Shown: positions 28,619-36,669 of the stretch, in pieces
How the letters are laid out: every line of letters starts with the position of its first letter
Numbering within the stretch: the stretch's first letter is position 1
Assembly: GCA_963750065.1 (NCBI GenBank)
Contig: CAVVPK010000035.1
Span: 4,530-68,529, forward strand
Source of the DNA: CAVSRC01 sp963750065
GTDB taxonomy: Bacteria > Pseudomonadota > Alphaproteobacteria > Rhizobiales > Kaistiaceae
Direction: 5' to 3'
Length of the DNA stretch: 64,000 bases
Notes under the pieces: generated by a model
Databases searched by the model: none
Seen by the model: only the letters and a program-made list of their open reading frames with translations
Told to the model about the DNA's origin: nothing
Translations under genes and position numbers: made by a program

Positions 28619-29763
28619 GCGTCGGCCGCGTCATAGGCGTGCCGCTCGCCGCTGAAATCTTCGATCAGGCAGGCGCCGCCTTCCCGGCTGAGATAGTCCG
28701 GGCCGACCGGCACCTTGCCGGCGCCGCCGGGAATATCGAGCACATAGGTCGGCTGGCAGAGGCCGGAGAGGCGGCCGCGTAGCGCCTTCATCAGCGCCTG
28801 CCCTTCGCCGATCGTCGTGCGGAAGTGGCCGGTGCCCGGTGCCAGGTCGCCATGATGCAGGTAGTAGGGCTTGACGCCTGCCTCGACGAAGCCGCGCATG
28901 AGCGCGGCCAGCGTTTCGACATCGTCGTTGATGCCCTTGAGCAGCACCGTCTGGCTGACCAGCGACAGGCCGGCCCCAGCGAGGCGCCGGAGCGCGGCGC
29001 GCGCTTGCGGCGTCAACTCGCGCGGATGGTTGGCATGGATGGCGAGCCACGCCGTCTTGCCGGAAGCGGCAAGTGCCGCGGCGAGGTCTTCGGTCACCCG
29101 CTCCGGCGCCACCACCGGCACGCGGCTGTGGAAGCGCACCACCTTCACATGGCCGATACCGGCCAGCGCCCGCATCACGCCTGCGAGGCGGCGCGGCGCT
29201 GCGATCAGCGGGTCGCCGCCCGACAGGATCACCTCCCAGATGCCGTCATGCGCGCCGATATAGGCCAGCGCCGCATCGATGGCCGCTGGCGGCAGCATGC
29301 CCGAACCGGTCTGGCCGACCGTCTCGCGGCGGAAGCAGAAGCGGCAATAGACCGGACACACCGAGACCAGCTTGAGAAGCACCCGGTCGGGATAGCGATG
29401 GATCAGGCCTTCGCTGACTTCATGCACGGTGTCGCCGATGGGGTCGGCGCGCTCCTGTGGGGTGGTCGCGAGTTCGACGGCGTCGGGCACGAACTGGCGG
29501 GCGATGGGATCGGCGGGATCTTGCCGGTCGATCAGATCGGCCATGGCCGGCGTGATCGCCACCGCATAGCGCGCCGCCACCGCTTCCAGTTCGCCACGGC
29601 TCTCTTCGGGGGCGAGGCCGGCTCTGACCAAGTCGGGGATGGAGCGCAGGGTGCTGGCGTTACCCCCTCCCGAAGCCGGCTCCGCAGGGCTTGCTGGCTT
29701 CGACCTCCCCTCAAGGGGGAGGGTGTGGGCCGTGCCACGGCTGACCGGCCTCATGTCGTTCAT
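28603..29763 (-). CDS. epmB: EF-P beta-lysylation protein EpmB (KamA-like radical SAM enzyme)
   Basis: Radical SAM lysine 2,3-aminomutase relative that forms (R)-beta-lysine for EF-P modification. The cluster motif is CPVYCRFC (Cys-x3-Cys-x2-Cys). GGDPL and the PLP lysine region toward the end fit the family. I start at ATG 29763, which overlaps the epmA stop as ATGA. Residues about 13-34 (from TLPLEGRS to ASGGG) do not match the family; they are encoded by a palindromic intergenic-type repeat present on the DNA. The 386 residues remain in frame. The order epmA-epmB, with efp divergent, supports the function. Confidence 0.87.
   Translation of the reverse strand: MNDMRPVSRGTAHTLPLEGRSKPASPAEPASGGGNASTLRSIPDLVRAGLAPEESRGELEAVAARYAVAITPAMADLIDRQDPADPIARQFVPDAVELATTPQERADPIGDTVHEVSEGLIHRYPDRVLLKLVSVCPVYCRFCFRRETVGQTGSGMLPPAAIDAALAYIGAHDGIWEVILSGGDPLIAAPRRLAGVMRALAGIGHVKVVRFHSRVPVVAPERVTEDLAAALAASGKTAWLAIHANHPRELTPQARAALRRLAGAGLSLVSQTVLLKGINDDVETLAALMRGFVEAGVKPYYLHHGDLAPGTGHFRTTIGEGQALMKALRGRLSGLCQPTYVLDIPGGAGKVPVGPDYLSREGGACLIEDFSGERHAYDAADAQSSP
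29663..29724. repeat. Small palindromic repeat within the 5' end of epmB
   Basis: The element runs from CCCCCTCCC to GGGGGAGGG. Inside are a GAAGCC/GGCTTC stem (29672-29677 with 29696-29701) and a CCTCCCC-TCAA-GGGGAGG stem. The second stem resembles the CTCCCCC-GCAA-GGGGGGAG hairpin at 41291-41312, so it looks like a copy of a dispersed small repeat of the kind found between rhizobial genes. Confidence 0.55.
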
Positions 29764-30803
29764 ATGTCGCCCTCCACGCCGGCCACCGGCGTCCACTGCA
29801 CGTGGTCGATGGATGGCGCGCCAGCCGCCAGCATCACCAGCCGGTCGAGACCGAGTGCCACGCCGCTGGCTTCCGGCATGTGTTCGAGTGCGGCCAGGAA
29901 ATCCTCGTCGAGCGGATAGCGTTCGCCGTGGATGCGCTCCTTCTCGTCCATGTCGGCGGAAAAGCGGCGACGCTGCTCGGCAGCGTCGGTCAGTTCGGCA
30001 AAGCCGTTGGCCAGTTCCACCCCGCAGGCATAGAGCTCGAAGCGTTCAGCGAAGCGCGGATCGTCCGGCTTGGCCCGCGCCAACGCCGCCTCGCAGAGCG
30101 GATAGTCGCAAAGCAGCGTCGCGCGGCCGATGCCGAGGTTGGGCTCGACCTTCTCCACCAGAATCCGGCTGAAGATGTCAGACCAGGTGTCGTCGGCCGC
30201 GACACGGATGCCGCGGGCGATCGCCGCCGTGGCGAAGGCGGCGCGATCGCTCAAGACACCGACAAGCTCGATACCGGCATGAAGGAGGAAGGCGTCGGCG
30301 ACCGTCAGCCGTTCCGGCTCGGCAAAAGGATCGGCCGTGCGCCCGCGCCAGGTGAGTTCGGTTGTGCCGGCGGCCTGAGCCGCCTGGCCCAGGATCGCGG
30401 CGCAGTCCGCCATGACAGCCTCATAAGGCGCGCCTGCCCGGTACCATTCGACCATGGTGAACTCGCTCGCATGCAGCGGCCCGCGCTCGCGGTTGCGGAA
30501 GACCCGGGCGAAATCGACGATTCGATCCTCGCCGGCCGCGAGCAGCTTCTTCAGCGCGAATTCCGGCGAAGTGTGCAGGTAGCGGGTCGCCCTGGCGCCA
30601 TCCGGGCCGATCATTTCGGTGGCGAATCCATGCAGATGGGTCTCGTTGCCGGGCGAGACCTGCAGGATCGCCGCCTCGGTCTCGACGAAGCCGTCGCCGG
30701 CAAACCAGGCCTTCAGCGATGCCGTGATGCGGTTGCGGGCGAGCAGGAACGGGCGCCGGTCGCTATGCCGCTCGCGGTCCCAGAAGGGCGGCAATCCGGT
30801 CAT
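29760..30803 (-). CDS. epmA: EF-P lysine ligase EpmA (GenX/PoxA, class II LysRS-like)
   Basis: A truncated lysyl-tRNA synthetase homologue of 347 residues that lacks the tRNA anticodon domain. Motif 2 is FRNRERGPLHASEFTMVEWY; motif 3 is GLDRLVML; the substrate-site segments YLHTSPEFALKKLL and NGFAELTDA are also in place. It attaches (R)-beta-lysine, made by EpmB, to EF-P. It ends four bases inside the epmB start and is divergent from efp with a 121-bp spacer. All three genes of the EF-P modification system are therefore together. Confidence 0.93.
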   Translation of the reverse strand: MTGLPPFWDRERHSDRRPFLLARNRITASLKAWFAGDGFVETEAAILQVSPGNETHLHGFATEMIGPDGARATRYLHTSPEFALKKLLAAGEDRIVDFARVFRNRERGPLHASEFTMVEWYRAGAPYEAVMADCAAILGQAAQAAGTTELTWRGRTADPFAEPERLTVADAFLLHAGIELVGVLSDRAAFATAAIARGIRVAADDTWSDIFSRILVEKVEPNLGIGRATLLCDYPLCEAALARAKPDDPRFAERFELYACGVELANGFAELTDAAEQRRRFSADMDEKERIHGERYPLDEDFLAALEHMPEASGVALGLDRLVMLAAGAPSIDHVQWTPVAGVEGDI

Positions 30804-30924
30804 TTCGGACGGGTGTCAGTGGTCATGAAGGTGCATAATCCTCTGGTAGTCCCCGGCAAAATCGCTAAGGTGCGCGCCGAATTGGCAGGCGCCAGCGCCG
30901 CCAGAGCAATTAATCGAGGGTCCC

Positions 30925-31491
30925 TTGAAAGTCATCGCCAGCCAGGTCCGCAAGGGCAATGTCGTCGAGGTCGACGGCCAGCTCTATGTCGTGCTCACCG
31001 CCGAGAACTTCCATCCCGGCAAGGGCACGCCCACCACGCAGATCGATATGCGCCGCATTTCCGACGGCGTGAAGGTGTCGCAGCGCTACAAGACCACCGA
31101 GCAGGTCGAACGCGCCTTCGTCGAGGACCACGACTATCAGTACCTGTTCGAGGACGGCGACGGCTTCACCTTCATGAACGGCGAAAACTACGAGCAGATC
31201 CACGTCTCCAAGGATATCGTCGGCGACCTGGCACCCTATCTGCAGGAAAACATGACGGTGCGCCTCAGCCTCTACGAGGGCAACCCGATCGCCATCGAAC
31301 TGCCGCAGCGGGTGACGCTGGAAGTGGTCGAGACCGACCCGGCGATGAAGGGCCAGACCGCCGCCTCCTCCTACAAGCCGGCGCTGCTGTCGAACGGCGT
31401 CAAGACCAACGTGCCGCCACACATCACGGTCGGCGCGCGCATCGTCGTCATGACCGCCGACGGCTCCTACGTCGAGCGCGCCAAGGACTGA
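30925..31491 (+). CDS. efp: Elongation factor P
   Basis: A 188-residue EF-P with three beta-barrel domains. EF-P binds between the P and E sites of the ribosome and relieves stalls at polyproline runs. The tip loop HPGKGTP carries Lys33, the residue modified by EpmA and EpmB encoded next door. TTG 30925 is the start, with GAGGG a few bases upstream; the protein begins MKVIASQVRKGNVVEV as expected. Domain II contains EQVERAFVEDHDYQYL. It is followed by a structured repeat region. Confidence 0.97.
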   Translation: MKVIASQVRKGNVVEVDGQLYVVLTAENFHPGKGTPTTQIDMRRISDGVKVSQRYKTTEQVERAFVEDHDYQYLFEDGDGFTFMNGENYEQIHVSKDIVGDLAPYLQENMTVRLSLYEGNPIAIELPQRVTLEVVETDPAMKGQTAASSYKPALLSNGVKTNVPPHITVGARIVVMTADGSYVERAKD

Positions 31492-31511
31492 GTTCACAAT
31501 AGACTCCTGTC

Positions 31512-31602
31512 GTGCCCGGCCCCGACCGGGCACCCAGTAGTCGCAGGCGCCTGCGATGGAGCTGAGGCGTCAGTGACTACTGGGTCCTCGCTTTCGCGAG
31601 GA
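31512..31602. repeat. REP-like cluster of nested palindromes after efp
   Basis: Four perfect dyads are seen in 91 bp: GTGCCCGG/CCGGGCAC (31512-31533), CCCAGTAGTC/GACTACTGGG (31533-31584) enclosing GCAGGCGCCTGC (31543-31554), and TCCTCGC-TTTC-GCGAGGA (31585-31602). As RNA this would be a cloverleaf-like structure. It resembles dispersed extragenic repeats of Hyphomicrobiales and may also end the efp transcript. Confidence 0.7.
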
Positions 31603-32037
31603 CGACAAGAAGGACATGCCTTCCCGTTCCCGCGCGCTGTTCGCACCGGGTTTTGACCTTTCAAAGAACGCGCCCCTCACGATGAGGGGGTGGCGGGCGC
31701 CCGGCGAATGCCGTGCGGTTACTCCGCGAAACTGAGGGCGCTCGCCGAGCGCCCGCCGCGGCGATTTTATCCCGTCTCCCGGCAGGCTCTTCGCCCCGAA
31801 TTGAACGGTGGGGCTTCAGCCCTTAAGGCCAGCCGGTCGCAAGACCGACGATCCCGCCGGGAACGCCCCGAGGGGGAAAGGTCGGAAGCCTCTCCCGAGC
31901 GGGGGCACCGCTCCGCTCCCCCCACGACGTTCCGGTCGACACGGGACCCCTTGCGGGAGCGGACGACCCGATCATCTCATGGGGTCAGAGGTGGGGGGAT
32001 AGATTTCTTTTTCGGGCGTGGCGTCCGATGCCGTCCC
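31603..32037. other. Non-coding, structure-rich stretch
   Basis: No reading frame here looks like a gene. Frames are open by composition only and show no family-like protein. Short hairpins are common, such as CCCCTCA-CGA-TGAGGGG (31673-31689) and CCGCTCC near 31911 with GGAGCGG near 31957. It could be a further repeat, a decayed element or a structured RNA. I see no tRNA, tmRNA or RNase P signature. Confidence 0.4.
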
Positions 32038-32499
32038 TCACGCCACCGCCTGGCCGGTCACCTCGGTCAGCCAGGCGCGCAAGGATCCGGCATCCATGGC
32101 GCCGGCGCGGTGGGCGATCGGCCGGCCCTTGCGGAAGACCATGATCGTCGGAATGCCCTGGATGCGGTAGCGGTTGGCAATGTCCGGCTCGTTCTCGGTA
32201 TCGAGCTTGAGGAAGCGGACATCCGGCTCCATCTCGGCCGCGACCCGCTCGAAGACCGGTGCCATCATCCGGCAGGGCGCGCACCACTCGGCCCAGAAGT
32301 CGACCACCACCGGCACGTCGTTGCGGGCGATGTGCTTGGCGAAATTCGCCGTGGTCGCCGGCGAGGGATGGCCGGAAAATAGCGGTTCGTGGCACACGCC
32401 GCATTTGGCCTCCCGGGCCTCCGGCGCCGGCTTGGCGGCCGGCAGCCGGTTCACGGCGGCGCAATGGGGACAGACGATATGGCGGATTTCTTGGGTCAT
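32038..32499 (-). CDS. trxC: Thioredoxin 2 (TrxC-like, zinc-ribbon N-terminus)
   Basis: A 153-residue protein. An N-terminal zinc ribbon has CPHC and CGVC pairs, followed by a thioredoxin domain with active site Trp-Cys-Ala-Pro-Cys. This is the architecture of TrxC, a cytosolic reductant active under oxidative stress. The ATG at 32499 begins MTQEIRHIVCPHC; a longer frame to 32544 is not supported by the family. The gene stands 109 bp from the aldo/keto reductase gene on the same strand. Confidence 0.93.
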   Translation of the reverse strand: MTQEIRHIVCPHCAAVNRLPAAKPAPEAREAKCGVCHEPLFSGHPSPATTANFAKHIARNDVPVVVDFWAEWCAPCRMMAPVFERVAAEMEPDVRFLKLDTENEPDIANRYRIQGIPTIMVFRKGRPIAHRAGAMDAGSLRAWLTEVTGQAVA

Positions 32500-32608
32500 G
32501 GTCGGGCGGGCTCCTCGTGGCGCACCGGGGGTTCCCCGGTACACATATCGTAATTTTGCAATATGTGGGGTGCGTAGCCGATCCTTGCCAGAGGCCCCTT
32601 GACCGGGG

Positions 32609-33535
32609 TCAAACTGCCGTCAGCCTGTCCACCTCCGCCATTTCCTCCGCGCTCAGCTTCCAGCCGACCGCGGCGGCATTGGCCTCGACCTGTTCCGGCC
32701 GCGTGGCGCCGGTGATGATCGAGGCGACGAGCGGCTTGCAGGCCAGCCAGCTCATGGCGAGCTCCAGCAGCGTGTGACCGCGCGCCTCGGCGAAGGCGGC
32801 AAGCGCCTCGATCGTCTCCCAATGCGGCTGGACGAAGCGGCTTTCGGGGGTGAGCCGTGTGTTGTCGGGGAACGCCTTGTCCTTGCGGTACTTGCCCGAC
32901 AGCGCCCCGCCCGACAGCGGGAAATAGGGCACCAGGCTGAGGCCCAGCGTCTCCATTGCCCGGAAGAGGCCGCTCTCATGGGTGCGGTGGAGCAGGCTGT
33001 ATTCGTCCTGGGCCGCGACGAAGCCGGGCACGCCCGCCGCCTTGGCCGAAGCCGCGGCGGCGAGAAGCTGGTCGGCGTCGAAATTGGAGGCGGCGACGGT
33101 GCGCACCTTGCCGGCCTTGGTGAGCTCCTCCAGCGCGCGGAAGGTCTCCTCCATCGGTGTCGCCGGGTCCGGCTCGTGCATCCACAGGATGTCGATCACG
33201 TCGGTCTTCAGCCGCGCAAGGCTGGCTTCGACCGCGGCGATCACATAGGCGCGGCTGCCGCGCTGCTGTTCGGTGTTGCCGGCCATCAGCTTGCCGAACT
33301 TGGTGGCCAGCGTCACGTCGCTGCGACGCTCGCCCAGCACCTGGCCGATGATCGTCTCCGATCCGCCGCTGTTGCCGTAGATGTCGGCGGTGTCGAAATG
33401 GGTGACGCCGAGGTCGAGCGCCTTGTGGATGACCTTGCGGGAGGCTTCCAGGTCGAGGCGGCCGCCGAACTGGTTGGTGCCGAGGCCGACCAGCGACACC
33501 TCAAGGCCGGACGGCCCGAGCTTGCGGGTTTCCAT
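32609..33535 (-). CDS. Aldo/keto reductase
   Basis: An NADPH-dependent (beta/alpha)8 oxidoreductase of 308 residues. The catalytic tetrad is complete: Asp48, Tyr53, Lys79 and His120 (HFDTADIYG, ATKFG, ILWMHEPD). The cofactor segment GATRPEQVEAN is present near the end, and the GNSGGSE segment follows the tyrosine. It resembles the Tas/YhdN-like group. The substrate is an aldehyde or ketone sugar derivative in many members; here the nearby FucU-like and SMP-30-like genes suggest, but do not prove, sugar metabolism. Confidence 0.9.
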   Translation of the reverse strand: METRKLGPSGLEVSLVGLGTNQFGGRLDLEASRKVIHKALDLGVTHFDTADIYGNSGGSETIIGQVLGERRSDVTLATKFGKLMAGNTEQQRGSRAYVIAAVEASLARLKTDVIDILWMHEPDPATPMEETFRALEELTKAGKVRTVAASNFDADQLLAAAASAKAAGVPGFVAAQDEYSLLHRTHESGLFRAMETLGLSLVPYFPLSGGALSGKYRKDKAFPDNTRLTPESRFVQPHWETIEALAAFAEARGHTLLELAMSWLACKPLVASIITGATRPEQVEANAAAVGWKLSAEEMAEVDRLTAV

Positions 33536-33707
33536 GAGACTGCTTCCCCTTGATGCATGTGCGAGCGGTGGGATGGGTACGGGTCAAGGCCGCGACCCAA
33601 GCACAGACAATGCCCTCCGCGGCACGCACCCGCAAGCCGCGGCAACGGCGCAATTGACGCGACCCGCCCCGGCGCGGAATGATCGCCACAACTGGGAGGA
33701 CAATCAC

Positions 33708-34145
33708 ATGCTCTACGGAATCGATCCGATCCTCGGGCCGGAATTGCTGCACGCGCTGCGCGCCATGGGCCATGGCGACGAGCTGGTCATCGTCGACGCC
33801 AATTTCCCCTCGACCAGCAAGGCCAACCGGCTCGTCCGCCTCGACGGGCTGGACGCCGTGCACATCCTCGACGCCATTCTGTCGCTGATGCCGCTCGACG
33901 ATTTCGTCGATTGCGCCGCCTTCACCATGGAACCCGTCGAAGACGCCAAGGCGGTGCCGGAGGTCGTCCGCCTGTTCCGCGACGTGGTCGAGAAGCGGGC
34001 GCCCGGCTCCACGACCGGCACCATCGAGCGCTTCGCCTTCTACGAGCGGGCCGAGAAGACCTTCGTCACCATCGCCAGCGGCGAGCGCCGTCTCTACGGC
34101 AACATCATCCTGAAGAAGGGTGTCATCCGGCCGGACGCCGGCTAG
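33708..34145 (+). CDS. RbsD/FucU family sugar mutarotase-like protein
   Basis: A 145-residue protein of the RbsD/FucU family, which interconverts sugar anomers. GHGDELVIVDANFP with His22 is the family active-site segment, and FAFYERAEKTFVTIASGERRLYGNIILKKGVI is the conserved C-terminal region. GGGAGGA sits seven bases before the ATG. The FucU subgroup (L-fucose mutarotase) fits better than RbsD because of the ANFP motif. The next gene, an SMP-30-like lactonase, is 36 bp downstream, so the two form an operon. Confidence 0.87.
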   Translation: MLYGIDPILGPELLHALRAMGHGDELVIVDANFPSTSKANRLVRLDGLDAVHILDAILSLMPLDDFVDCAAFTMEPVEDAKAVPEVVRLFRDVVEKRAPGSTTGTIERFAFYERAEKTFVTIASGERRLYGNIILKKGVIRPDAG

Positions 34146-34181
34146 GCGCCGTCGACCGCAAGTGAATAGGGGAGACAGCCT

Positions 34182-35099
34182 GTGACGCTGGTCAGCGAGG
34201 ACACCGAGTATTTCGATCGCCGCTTCCGGCACATGACCCAGGGCTCGGCCGAGAAGGAGCTCTTGTTCGACAAGTGCCGCTGGGCGGAGGGGCCGGTCTG
34301 GTTCGCCGACGCCAACATGCTGCTATGGAGCGACATTCCCAACAACCGCATGCTGCGCTGGACCTGGGACGGCACGGTCGACGTCTTTCGCCGCAATTCC
34401 AACTATGCCAACGGCAATACCCGCGACCGCGAGGGCCGGCTGGTGACCTGCGAGCATGGCGGGCGACGGGTGACCCGCACCGAACATGACGGCACCATCA
34501 CCGTCATCGCCGACAGCTATCAGGGCAAGCGGCTGAACTCGCCCAACGACGTGGTGGTCAAGTCGGACGGCTCGATCTGGTTCAGCGATCCCAATTACGG
34601 GATCATGAGCGACTATGAGGGCCACAAGGCCGAGATGGAGCAGGACGGCTGCTACGTCTATCGCGTCGATCCCAGGACTGGCGCGGTGAACGTGGTTGCC
34701 GACGACTTCAGGATGCCCAACGGCCTCGCCTTCTCGCCCGATGAATCGATTCTCTACATTGCCGATTCGGGGCGCAGCCACGACCCGGATTTCCCCACCC
34801 ACATCCGTGCCTTCAAGGTCGGCGCCGACGGCACCCTCTCCGACGGCGAAATCTTCTGCGAGACCGGCAACGGGTTTCCCGACGGCTTCCGCCTCGACAG
34901 CGACGGCAATGTGTGGACCAGCGCCGGCCCCTCGGTGGAGGTCTACGGACCCTCAGGCGACATGCTCGGCCGGCTCAACTTTCCGCACACCGTTTCCAAT
35001 GTCGTCTTCGGTGGGCCGAAGCGGAACCGGCTCTTCGTCTGCTGCACTTCCGCGCTCTATTCGGTCTACGTCTCGGCAACCGGGCTCCAGCGGCCGTAA
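34182..35099 (+). CDS. SMP-30/gluconolactonase family protein
   Basis: A six-bladed beta-propeller lactonase of 305 residues. Metal-site features are present: the Glu of WAEGPVWF, the Asn of NSPNDVVV, and the Asp of YIADSGRS. Such enzymes open aldonolactones. GTG 34182 follows GGGGAGA. It is coupled to the FucU-like gene, so the pair may act on one sugar: anomer exchange then lactone opening. A dehydrogenase to make the lactone is not adjacent, although the aldo/keto reductase lies divergent. The sugar is unknown. Confidence 0.9.
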   Translation: MTLVSEDTEYFDRRFRHMTQGSAEKELLFDKCRWAEGPVWFADANMLLWSDIPNNRMLRWTWDGTVDVFRRNSNYANGNTRDREGRLVTCEHGGRRVTRTEHDGTITVIADSYQGKRLNSPNDVVVKSDGSIWFSDPNYGIMSDYEGHKAEMEQDGCYVYRVDPRTGAVNVVADDFRMPNGLAFSPDESILYIADSGRSHDPDFPTHIRAFKVGADGTLSDGEIFCETGNGFPDGFRLDSDGNVWTSAGPSVEVYGPSGDMLGRLNFPHTVSNVVFGGPKRNRLFVCCTSALYSVYVSATGLQRP

Positions 35100-35195
35100 G
35101 CAATCCCAGGAAAAGTGGATTCCACTTTTTCCGTCCCGGATTGCGTCAGGAAAACGCGACGAAGCGGACCGTCGGACGATGATCCGCTCTGTCGC

Positions 35196-36272
35196 TCAGT
35201 CCTTTGGCGGCGGCGCCGTCGAGCCGCGTACGACCAGCGAGAAATCGACGACCTGGCGGTTGACGCTGCCGTCGAAGTTGAGGATCGCGTCCACCGCGCG
35301 GCGTCCGATTTCGACGATCGGCTGGGCCACGGTGGTCAGCGGCGGGGTCGAAATCGCACTTTCCGGCACGCCGTCGAAGCCGACGATCGAGACGTCGCCG
35401 GGCACCGCGATATCGTGGGCCTTGAGCCAGTCGAGCGCGACGAGCGCGATGACGTCCGACTGGGCGATAAGGGCGGTCGGCGGCGTCGGAGAGGCGAAGA
35501 TCTCGTCCAGTGCGGCATGGACCGTCCGTTTGTCTTCCCGCGTCGCAAAGATCGGGACGGTATCGCTGTCGATGCCGTGCGCGCTGAGAGCCGCGAACGT
35601 GCCATGGACGCGCTCGCGCGGCGTCGAATAGATGGACGTCTCGACCTGGTCCAGCGACGCCCGGCCGCAACTATCCTCTCCGAATCTCAAAGCGAGGATG
35701 GCGAAACGGCGATGGCCGAGCCCGATGAGATGCTCTGTCGCTGCTTGCGCACCGGCAACATCGTCGATGCCGATGACCGAGATGGTGTCGTCGGCTTCGC
35801 CAAGCGATATCGCCACGAAGGGCAATTGCCGCTGAATGGCGGAGCCGATCAATTCGCGCGCGCCTTCGAGGCAGAACAGGATGAAGCCATCGACCAGCGC
35901 GTTGCGCACGTTCCAGGCCAACTCTTCCTTGTTGGCCAGCGAGACCAGCGAAACGCCGGCGCCATTCGCCTGGGCGACCTCCGTGATCCCGGTCATCAGC
36001 ATGCGCGCGAACGGGTCGGTGAAGAAGTGGGAGAGCGGCTCGACCGTGGCGACGCCGATGGCGTTGACCTTGCCGGCGCGCAACAGCCGCCCCGCCGGAT
36101 CGGCGCGATAGCCGAGCTCCTCGGCGACCTTGCGCACGCGCGCCGTCACCTCAGCGCTCACCACCTGCGGCCGGTTATAGACGTTGGAGACCGTGCCGGC
36201 CGAGACGCCCGCCGCCTTGGCGACGTCGGCGAGCTTGGCGGTCTTTCCCAGTCTGGCCGTGGCCATGCGCAC
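35196..36272 (-). CDS. LacI family transcriptional regulator
   Basis: A 358-residue repressor. The N-terminal HTH reads TAKLADVAKAAGVSAGTVSNVYN, with the hinge helix RLLRAGKVNAIGV; a periplasmic-binding-protein-like sugar domain follows (GFDGVPESAISTPPLTTV is the usual C-terminal signature). Operator-like TTGAATCGATTTAA sequences lie in the spacer to the divergent DUF1127 gene. It is convergent with the SMP-30 gene, so autoregulation and control of the DUF1127 gene or of a distant sugar operon are the options. Confidence 0.92.
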   Translation of the reverse strand: MRMATARLGKTAKLADVAKAAGVSAGTVSNVYNRPQVVSAEVTARVRKVAEELGYRADPAGRLLRAGKVNAIGVATVEPLSHFFTDPFARMLMTGITEVAQANGAGVSLVSLANKEELAWNVRNALVDGFILFCLEGARELIGSAIQRQLPFVAISLGEADDTISVIGIDDVAGAQAATEHLIGLGHRRFAILALRFGEDSCGRASLDQVETSIYSTPRERVHGTFAALSAHGIDSDTVPIFATREDKRTVHAALDEIFASPTPPTALIAQSDVIALVALDWLKAHDIAVPGDVSIVGFDGVPESAISTPPLTTVAQPIVEIGRRAVDAILNFDGSVNRQVVDFSLVVRGSTAPPPKD

Positions 36273-36313
36273 ACGCTCCGGTTCCTGCCGTCAATCACCA
36301 TATAGCAAGTCCG

Positions 36314-36386
36314 TTAAACCGATTCAATTTTCGCTTGACTCGGGTCTCGCCCGGATGCATTGAATCGATTTAATGAATCGGTTCAA
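36314..36386. promoter_or_regulatory. Three LacI-type operator-like sites
   Basis: Sites with a central CG and A/T-rich arms: TTAAACCGATTCAA (36314-36327), TTGAATCGATTTAA (36360-36373), and ATGAATCGGTTCAA (36373-36386). All fit the 14-bp LacI family palindrome with four or five of six matching arm positions. The last two are adjacent and share one base. A TTGACT element (36335-36340) lies between the sites. The set would block a plus-strand promoter. Confidence 0.65.
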
Positions 36387-36415
36387 AGTCCATTGAGGCG
36401 GGATCGGGAGACAGC

Positions 36416-36652
36416 ATGATGACAACCATCGCGATCACGGACAGGTGCTGGGAGCGGCCGACCCTGCGGCTGACCGTCACGATTCCGGGCATCCTCTGGG
36501 TCTATCTGCGCCGGCGGCGCGAACGGCGGCTGTTCGCCAGGCTTTCGCGGCTTCCCGCCCATCTCATTCGCGACATGGGCTTCGACCCGGACGCGGTACA
36601 TGAGATGGCGTTGGGCACCTGGGACGTCGTTCACCCCACCCGCATCCGCTGA
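36416..36652 (+). CDS. DUF1127 domain-containing small protein
   Basis: A 78-residue basic protein. The C-terminal half carries RRRRERRLFARLSRLPAHLIRDMGFD, the DUF1127 signature with the terminal L-x-D-I/M-G. Small DUF1127 proteins of alphaproteobacteria act in RNA maturation and stress adaptation. Tandem ATGs at 36416 and 36419 follow GGGAGA. LacI-type sites upstream suggest sugar-linked repression, which is unusual for this family. Confidence 0.85.
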   Translation: MMTTIAITDRCWERPTLRLTVTIPGILWVYLRRRRERRLFARLSRLPAHLIRDMGFDPDAVHEMALGTWDVVHPTRIR

Positions 36653-36669
36653 GCGCTGGACGCCGCTGG

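Noticed and set aside
31603..32037. A possible RNase P RNA, tmRNA or tRNA gene
   Set aside because: None of the conserved blocks of these RNAs was found (no T-loop GTTCGA, no anticodon arm, no P4-like core).
31690..32382. A plus-strand ORF of 230 codons after efp
   Set aside because: Basic, low-complexity product; the second half is antisense to trxC.
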